Shown here one piece after another: positions 56,405-64,000 of a DNA stretch of 64,000 nucleotides. This stretch comes from Diogma glabrata (taxonomy: Eukaryota > Arthropoda > Insecta > Diptera > Cylindrotomidae): positions 88,368,647 through 88,432,646 of the forward strand of contig OY856186.1 of the NCBI GenBank assembly GCA_963693315.1. The letters run 5' to 3'. Positions within the stretch are counted from its first letter, which is position 1. Each line of letters starts with the position of its first letter. The translations under genes and the position numbers were made by a program. The notes beneath the pieces were generated by a model. It was not told the origin of the DNA. It saw only the letters and a list, made by a program, of their open reading frames with translations, and searched no databases.

Positions 56405-57497
56405 TTTTTTAATTCAATGTTAGGCATGTTTAGTGTTAACCAATATAGATCAACGTCTCTGAATATCCGAAGATACCATGCTAACTAGGGAACTAGGGCT
56501 CGAAAGTATTATTTAATTTTCTTTGAGAAATTTATTAACGTTGATCTTAAAGTTTTGAGGATTAAAATTATCAGGAAAGACCCACGCCGGTAAGGCATTC
56601 CAGAGATGAGAAACTCTGTTAAAAAAATCGCGTTGAAAAGCGACAGTTCTACACCTTGTCACTTGAAACGTAAAAGGATAGGCTGCTATTGATGCTCTGG
56701 TGGAACACGCGAAGTTTGCTGGTTCAGACAAAATCGATTTTATCTCCGCAGATAACCGTTCGTCCATAATATGCTTGTAAAATACCGTCAAATCTAGCGA
56801 AGTTTCTTCTATGTTGCAAGGAATCAAGGTCGTTAATAAGAGTCGAGTTGCCGATCAATTTAACAGCTCTCCGCTGTATAGAAACAAATCGACATTTCAA
56901 GCTGCTTATGTAGGCTCCACCCCATATGTGAGAACAATACTCCATGCAGGGACGAATAAATGATTTATACATTAAAAGAAGCTGCTCGACATTAAAAACC
57001 TTACGACAACGACCCAAAAATCCTAATTTTTGAACAGCGTTCTTAGCTAGTTTAAAAATATGAGAATTCCATTTCATTATTATTTTCAATCTCAGCTCCT
57101 AGAAGTCTAACAGATTCTTTCTCTTCAAGATCATTTGAATCAAACTTTATTAAAAACGGATTAGGTGATGATAATCTATAAAAATGACAAACTTGAGTTT
57201 TACTTGTGTTGAATTCAACACTGTTAGGGAGTTACCGTATTAGTTGCAACCGAGCAACCTCTGTTAACGCAACTCCCCAACCTAAGATGGTTTTTATATC
57301 AATATTTAATGACTCTATCAAGTTTGATCTAGCGACATTAAGATTTGATGGTGCATACAAATTTGGCATTTCATGTGACGAATGAAGTGTGCTATCATCA
57401 GCAAAACTATGGATGGGATTAACTGTTGAATCTAGCAAGTCATTAATATAGAGAAGAAAAAGAGTAGGTGATAAAGCGGAATCTTGAGGAATTAATA
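56405..57497 (-). pseudogene. 5'-truncated jockey/CR1-like LINE, copy with intact FADD box
   Basis: Starts within the reverse transcriptase (IPQDSALSPTLFLLYIND, 57497-57440) and continues VNPIHSFADDSTLHSSHEMP (catalytic FADD present). Frameshifts follow, then WNSHIFKLAKNAVQKLGFLG, FIRPCMEYCSHIWGGA and, at 56827-56513, FQVTRCRTVAFQRDFFNRVS and LWNALPAWVFPDNF. The tail has GCATGGTATCTTCGGATATT and CTAAACATGCCTAACA before a T/A run at about 56405. Same family, clearly diverged, as 39.5-42.96 kb. At least two frameshifts. Confidence 0.82.
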
Positions 57498-58053
57498 AGA
57501 CTATTAGATTTGCCGATAAAGCCGATAAAGAAAGTTGATTAATCGGTAATCGGCAAGTTTGCTTATCGGTGCAACCCTACCTTCCATAGTTTTTTCGCTT
57601 TGTTCTGAACCTGATTGACTGAAAAACTTAGAGTTCGGAGTGATAGAAAAATTAATAAGTTTACAATGAAAAATACAATGATGTCTCAAGTAAGAATTTA
57701 TGAATGGGTAAAACCAACATTCATGACACAGTTTAGAGAAGTGTCATTTGAAAGAGCTTTTAATTTAAGTAACATCGCAATTTTTTATATAATTTTCAGA
57801 CAGATTTGTCATATTTTTAAACAGCCCTAACTCAATCTTATACATTTTTAAAAAGGTTTTTAACTATGGCTAACTAAGGTGTTTTAGAATTTGATATTTG
57901 AGTTGAATTTGAGTTTAAAATGAAATAAACAATTAAAAACGCATGTTTTGACAATCGGCCGATTAAACGGACAAACAAGCCGATATCGATTAATCGACAA
58001 AATGGCCGATTACCGATTATCTACCGATTAATCGGTGCAACCCTACAGTTAAT

Positions 58054-59514
58054 CTTAATTCTGCTTTGTAGGGCAAGGAATGTGAAATGTGTTTTGACAA
58101 GGAAAGGAAAGTGTAAAACGAATTTTATTGGAACGGTATGGGGATGTCATATCAATGAAGGTAGAATTTTTTTAATGAAGATTGCAATTCTTTAATAGAA
58201 TTTTTACAACCATTGGGTGGGTTTGTTATATTGCTGAAAAAAAAGTTGTTTTTATTCCGTACCAGACTTAATGTAATGTAATTCACCAATCAATTTGATA
58301 AAATTTACGCTAAAAGTAAATTGAATTTTAAACGAGAACCACTGCGATCTTTCTGAAATTTGTTTTCTCAAAACGATCGAAAGGGAACCTTGCAAACATT
58401 TTGGAGACCATTGGCGACAATTTTTGGGAAGGAAAGAACTTTGCAACCACGACTTGAATATATTCTGATGTGTAGTATAATTCCAAAAAGAAACTTGTGA
58501 CATGTTCAATGCTTTCGTCAGATAAAGAGCAACTACGATTGTATTTGTCTCTTTTTCGCTCAATCCATCACTATGTTGATGGGTGTGTTCTGTACTATCC
58601 AAAAGTTATGTTAGGTAACCTCTCAGATAACGTAATCCCGAGAGCCAGGCATGGAATTGAAAATATTTTTTATTTGAATTTTTAATAGAGGTAAATTTAG
58701 AAATTTTCTTAGTACAGTAAAACTCTTTGATTAACCAACAAAACAATACTTTTTTGGAGTTTTAATTAAAAGTCGTTGCATTTTTTTCAACATTTTTTTA
58801 AAAATTTAAAATTTTTTAAAAATATCTTCAATTGATTTGTTTAGTTGATTTAAATCAATGCAACCTTGGCAAATGGTGAAAAAACACCATCTACACGCCA
58901 ATAACAAAATTCTGATATTCAATCGACATAATAGCTCGTCAATATCTTTACAGATGTACAAAACTCAAAAGGTCACCTATGTAAAAATTTGGTAAATATA
59001 CATACCAATTACCACTCATCATAAAAAATATGATTCTCGAAAGTATGTTACGAAATATGACCACTCGAAACCAGGTATTTATACCATTGGTCAAAGAATT
59101 TTGCAACTTTAGATGCTTTAGTTTTCTTACCATAGTCTTCTTTCCATAGAGTTTTCTTACCATATATATGAAAAACATTTCCAATTTAGGCAATCAATTA
59201 GCCAATTTTTTCAAGGTATTTGAATTGAATAAAGAAATGAATTTTGAGTCGAATAACGATGGACTAAATTGTGATGGCTGAAGGAAATATGGACGTAGAA
59301 TAAGGTGGTAACTGGCGTGCGTACAATTTTTTTCTTTTTTAAATGGTGGGGACTAACTTTTATTACCCCAAAAATTTAATTACTTTATCAAAAATATTTT
59401 TTATGTGGGCGCGGGCTTTGGAAAGCTAAATTGCAACACTACTCTGGCAGAAATATTGATATCTATGATTTAAAAATTGTGAACATTGAGAAAACTCTAG
59501 TTAAGTTCGGGTGT
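58054..59514. other. Gene-poor AT-rich stretch
   Basis: No domain, repeat family or exon is recognised. A 116-codon frame at 58252-58602 (minus) has no familiar motif and ordinary chance composition. It is not annotated as a gene. Confidence 0.45.
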
Positions 59515-59700
59515 ACATGTTACCTTCGGATATTTTAAGTCTAAATAATGAAAAATGCCCTGAAGAAGCTTCCAAACGAATACGAAACGTCGGCAAAATT
59601 ACAAAATAATTGTTTAATTATTTTCCTGGACTGAAGTACATACCCAATAAACTAATGAAAAATGTAGATGTTTAGCATATCGAACTAATTTATGAAAACA
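59515..59700 (+). mobile_element. 5'-truncated LINE tail carrying a nested insertion
   Basis: TACATGTTACCTTCGGATAT and AAGTCTAAATAATGAA match the LINE 3' tail, resuming after the insertion with ATGTTTAGCATATCGAACTA (compare GTGCTAAACATGTCTAACTA) and an A-rich end. It is more diverged than the tails at 14640 or 42860. Confidence 0.65.
59558..59653. mobile_element. 96-bp insertion with 11-bp target duplication
   Basis: Flanked by exact direct repeats AATGAAAAATG at 59547-59557 and 59654-59664 and absent from other copies of the LINE tail. It starts CCCTGAAGAAGCTTCC and includes ACGAAACGTCGGC, a CTGANGA...CGAAAC pattern seen in retroelement-linked hammerhead ribozymes and Penelope-like ends. 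The helix between the two boxes is not convincing here. Confidence 0.6.
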
Positions 59701-60611
59701 ATAATTTTGAAATAAAAACTGATGCAATTAAAAAGGAACTAAAAGTTCCAATACTACTGTTATAGACACAGCCACCCACAAATGTTCAATTTGTCTGTTG
59801 TCTTCCATGCATGTAGAGATTGAAGTCATCTAAAATTAAATCTAACTAAAATTTCATAATGGAGCTATTTAAATTGAATAACGGCCACAATAATTCTCGA
59901 TAGATTAAAGAGTTGGGATACATTTCTTGGGCAGTGCTAAAGCTATGATAAATAGTAATTTCAGAAAAACTGAAGGTCAACTGCTGCCCTACAGGAAACT
60001 CTCAAACGGTTTCAAAAATTTAACTCGTAAAATATATGACACACTTCATATGGTTGTGATGCTGTATTCGATTATAAGATATAAATATGCAGATTGCAGT
60101 CGACTTAAAATTCTAGGTTGGCCTGAAGTTTGAGATTTTCTGTGCACCCAAAATAAATTTGCAAATGACTGCATACTAGTATAGACGTGTTAAAACTTCG
60201 GACTAAACGAAATTTTTACTCTGAATGATAACTGGAGGTCATCTAATCACAGATCTTGATCATCTTCACATCAAGTCTAAAATTGTGTCAGCGAAACGAG
60301 TAACCAAAGAATGCTCTAGCATCTTGATAATATCAAGAGTATCGAATGACGAAGTTTACAAAGGACATTCAAAGAACTTACTATGTTACTATGTGGAAAA
60401 CACCACTGTTTGACTTGACACAACAAGCGGTTCCGTCACAAAAGGTTTTATAACTAACATAGACAAGAACAAAACGTGTCTTATTGAAAATAAAAAACTA
60501 AATAAGCAAATCTCAAAGAGGTGCTTGACTGCCGTTGATGGACGAATACAAACATCAACAAATATTATTCAAAGTTGGACTATTCATCTGCATATCAACC
60601 ATACTAAGTGT

Positions 60612-60743
60612 CTTTTGCGACTGTACCGAGAACAAATTCAGACACCGAATTATCAAAATTTGTATTTTTTATATGGCACCGCAAGCAAAAGAATACAAAT
60701 TTCGCTAATTCGGTGTCGGAACTTGTTCGGTACAGTCGAAAAG
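60612..60743. repeat. Long perfect-type hairpin, arms about 57 nt
   Basis: CTTTTGCGACTGTACCGAGA..AACAAATTCAGACACCGAAT continues to AATTTGTATTTTTT. It is mirrored by AAAAGAATACAAATTT, ATTCGGTGTCGGAACTTGTT and CGGTACAGTCGAAAAG ending at 60743, with a loop of about 16 nt. Few mismatches. It could be a small MITE or a hairpin RNA source. Confidence 0.75.
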
Positions 60744-63700
60744 AATTCACTATAAGTGAGATCTCCACTCTCCAGTACAATCGATAGTAAAATGTTGGCT
60801 TAATATCAACATTTATAAAAACAATTGACAATTAATAAACTTTTTTTAAGATTTCCAAGAACTTGTGATCATGTAATCAAAAAATTTGGCACTCCCAAAA
60901 CGAATATCAATCATTTTCACGAGCAACACTACTCCATCAAAATTCTTTTATATTTCTTTCTACAAAAGATAAAAAAAATATTTAGATTAATACCGTTAGA
61001 GTTCCATTAAACAAAATTTTGTTATTATTTTTGTTGTAAGCTTCACTGTATTCCAGTACATCAATTTCTTATTCCATCATGAATTAGTTTATTCTTTAAT
61101 TTTGCAATCTTATAATTTATAAATAATTTCTATCATTTTTTTCTCAAACAGAAGCTTTTTAAAAGTTTGACCGCATTCCTAAAAAAATCATTTAAATTTA
61201 ATAATGTTTTATGGATACGTTCGTGAACATGGATTACATTTTCGTACAAATAAATAAACAAAATCTTTTTTATAAATATAATTATTAAGAACAAAAATCA
61301 TAAAAATATTAAACAAATGAATTATTTGTAATTTTTTTTAGCCATCATCATCATAACACTATTTTTTTTTTACATTATTTCAAGTTGTGTAAAAGAGAAA
61401 GATTAATTATAACGTTTTAATAATTGTATTAAATGAAAGAGAAAGGTGAAAATATGCAACTAAATATTTATAATTAATTTTGATTTATATTACGTTATTT
61501 AATTGCATATAAATAATAAAATTAGGTTGTTTTTAGCAAAAACAAAATCACCATAAATAGTTTATAAAAACAAAAAAAAATAAAAAAAGAGAAGAAAACA
61601 AACAATTTATATAAATTTTAAAAGAAAAAAAAGTTGACAGACATTTTCTATTTTGTCAAAAGGAAAAATTGTCAACTTTTCATTCTTTTAGGATTAGAAT
61701 AATTAAACAATATTTTTAATTATAACTAAAACCAATTTACCTTATACTAAATATTCTCATTATTATCCATTAATAAATTTTAAATAATTGAATTATTTGT
61801 CTATTTTTTAAATTTTATTATTTTCAGTATTGCTTGTCTTCTTTCTCGTTTACACATTTTTTACACATTCTCACTCAATTGAAAAAAAAAATTTCAACAC
61901 ATTTTTTTTATACATATATATATAATATATTTTTTAAACAACTTAAGAAAAACTTCAAAATATTATTTTTACATATAAATAAAACATAAAACAACATATT
62001 TATATTTAAAACATCACAACATTTTAATTAAAATTAATTTTATATATTTTTTAAGGAAAAAACTAAACTTTAGATGCCGATTTAATTTTTTTTATATTTT
62101 GATTGAAAGAATTATTAAATGGCGACGTACGAACAAAACCAAACATAGAATTAGCTATATTCTATTGAATCGTATAAATTTTATTTTATTTTCTCTTTCG
62201 TTAAATTTTTAGAAATGCTAAAAAATATAAAATGGCTTTCGTTAAATTTATCATGAAATTTTAGTACAGTTTGGCGTATGTAATTTTTTTTTACAAAATT
62301 AATAATATTTATGAATGAAAATAATAGATGAGAATAAGCAATAAAAGTTTTGTTAATAAAATAATGTATTTAAAATCATAGATAATTAAATCTTAATTAT
62401 TTTTCGGATTTATGATAAAATATTATCTAAAACACAAACCTAAATAAATGGAGGGATAAATGATTAACGGATGTTAATTTAATTATTTATGTTATGTGAG
62501 TAAAATATTGAAAAATTATTTAAAATTTTGTGAATGTTTTAATTATCAATTCCATTGATAATGCAGAATTATTATGTTTCATTCAAAAAACTATACATTT
62601 GGTCTGTGAAATATAATTAATGATGATGGTATAGGTCTTGACTAAAATCCATCAAATATCAGAGATGTACAACTATTTACATTTGATTTGATCGCTCAAG
62701 AAAGATTTGATCGCTCTATCTTTAGATGATACTGCGTTGAGTGGAGGTAGATTTTAATAAAGAGGCTGGCTGCTAGTGGTGTTGAATTCTCCAGGAAATG
62801 AATATGATGATACGACTTACGAGATGTTATATCCAATATAATGAGTTACTTTGAATGTGTTGATTAAGCTGAATCTTCGGTTATGATTCAACAATTTTGC
62901 TGCTCCCGTGAAGTAAACACAAAAGGCAGCAGATAAAATGTTGTTGTATCAACCATATAATGAGTTAAATTTATTATACAAAATTCTTCAGGTACAGTAG
63001 CTTCCACATTCACTAATGGTCTTGAACCATTATTAAGTAGCACGAATATAAATTAGATTCCCTCAAAACACAATAACATTTCAAAGTTTAATTGTATTTA
63101 TACGAAATAGCTTATATACAAGTTACATAAAATTTACCTTATTGTATTTATCAAATTGGCGAGGCGATGCAATATAATTTATTAGAGAATTACATTTTTA
63201 ATTTTTAACACGAAGAATAAGAACTTAAAACTATTTGGAAAAAACAAAATCCGAATAATAAAAATATAGTTTTTGTTTTTTTGATAAATGTTAACGAAAT
63301 CATCACCTGCTAAATTTTAAATTTTTTTGAGAAATGATTTTAGTTTTATGATGTTCGCTACATGTCATCTATGGTTCTGCTTCTTATTCTACCTGAAATG
63401 TACTTTTGAATTAAAGAAATTTTGAGAAAGGTAACCGTTGTTCGTGAAGACTAATATGGCGTCCATTTTTGTGCAAAGAAATATTTAACGGAATTTGGGC
63501 CCTCATTAAAGTACTACAAAATATATGCCCCGCTAATGGTTATTCACGAAAGTGGTGCGAAATAAAGCTGTAAATGACGTAGTAAAAAAGTTTGTTATTC
63601 AAATTAGATACTGGTGGTTTCCTAGAAAAACTTCAACGGTGCCGCTATTTATATGATGGGCTTCATTTCGTTTACCAACAGAGCGATTTTTCAGTTACGG

Positions 63701-64000
63701 TGTTTACCGCAATAGCGCTGCAAAAGGGGGATAAGAGAATATATTCAAACAAATTTATATGGGATTTCATACAAAACACAATTTGTATAATTTTAAAAAC
63801 TATCTATGGAATTTCTCATTTTACTACAATTAAATAATTTAAATTTGTTTATGAACTATTATTGACTATATATTAAGCATATTATATAAAATCTTTTATT
63901 TTCTTCTGTCCGTAAAACAAATACGATAAAAGGTTAAATTTTTCATACAACTTTGTATGGAAAAATTTGGCAGTTTTTATGTTGCTTTTTTGAGCGAATT
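60744..64000. other. AT-rich DNA, no gene seen
   Basis: Dominated by A/T runs and short words, with a small inverted pair AAAAGTTGACA / TGTCAACTTTT near 61630-61682. The frame at 63592-63837 has no recognisable domain. Nothing else can be supported. Confidence 0.5.

Larger units (their letters stand above)
52565..58045. mobile_element. Large hAT-like element with TAGGGTTG(C/T)ACCGAT ends
   Basis: The left end TAGGGTTGTACCGATAAG (52565, duplicated at 53867) has two candidate partners: CTTATCGGTGCAACCCTA ending at 57579, the closer sequence match, and ATCGGTGCAACCCTA ending at 58045. The second is followed by CAGTTAAT, which differs by one base from CTGTTAAT before the left end, a plausible decayed 8-bp target duplication. 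Subterminal ATCGG/CCGAT words cluster at the ends. No hAT transposase is readable inside; it contains other elements and a LINE. Confidence 0.6.

Noticed and set aside
58252..58602. 116-codon minus-strand frame
   Set aside because: Length alone is weak in this window; no domain, no homologous piece nearby and no splice-consistent extension found.
1..64000. CRISPR arrays, operons, bacterial promoters
   Set aside because: The window is an intron-containing eukaryotic locus; the periodic repeats are satellites and transposons with no spacer architecture or cas genes.

Overview
This is a eukaryotic, very AT-rich window with intron-split coding sequence and dense transposon remnants. It looks like an insect nuclear genome. 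The order cannot be fixed from the sequence; the host protein resembles insect Nipped-B / vertebrate NIPBL, and the repeats are typical of arthropods.

The one clear host gene is a complete Nipped-B (NIPBL/Scc2) orthologue on the minus strand, in 15 coding exons from the ATG at 37514 down to the stop at 18842. The exons join with GT-AG introns in consistent phase to 6837 nt, 2278 residues plus stop. Its product loads cohesin on chromosomes together with MAU2/Scc4. Two long introns (18995-23537 and 26628-33053) hold most of the intragenic repeats; the other introns are short.

Left flank (1-18.8 kb): tRNA-derived SINE, RTE/BovB-like LINE remnant, a hAT transposon with an exact 8-bp target duplication (5606-7436), a 2.8-kb higher-order tandem repeat (7.4-10.3 kb), hairpin elements, a palindromic element (13.6-14.2 kb), LINE tails, and a 1.5-kb long-TIR element (15130-16620). 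The last carries an internally deleted gene joining an N-terminal 'DGGYLLH...FDGY' block to a C-terminal cysteine-rich CXC block.

Right flank (37.5-64 kb): a second RTE-like LINE with a nested MITE; a near full-length but dead jockey/CR1-like LINE (about 39.5-42.96 kb); two more loci of the higher-order repeat, one split by a 3256-bp hAT element with an exact 8-bp target duplication; a 1302-bp near-identical tandem duplication (52.1-54.75 kb); a large TAGGGTTG-ended element containing a standalone tyrosine-recombinase-like N-terminal domain ORF (55452-55802) and several hairpins; then about 6 kb of gene-poor AT-rich DNA.

The most unusual signals are (i) hairpin elements sharing AAATAG/CTATTT ends but with unrelated stems, near the recombinase fragment; (ii) a four-monomer higher-order repeat behaving as a dispersed unit; (iii) the PIN-like/CXC relic in long inverted repeats; (iv) a shared 3' tail between the SINEs and a LINE in the same window.
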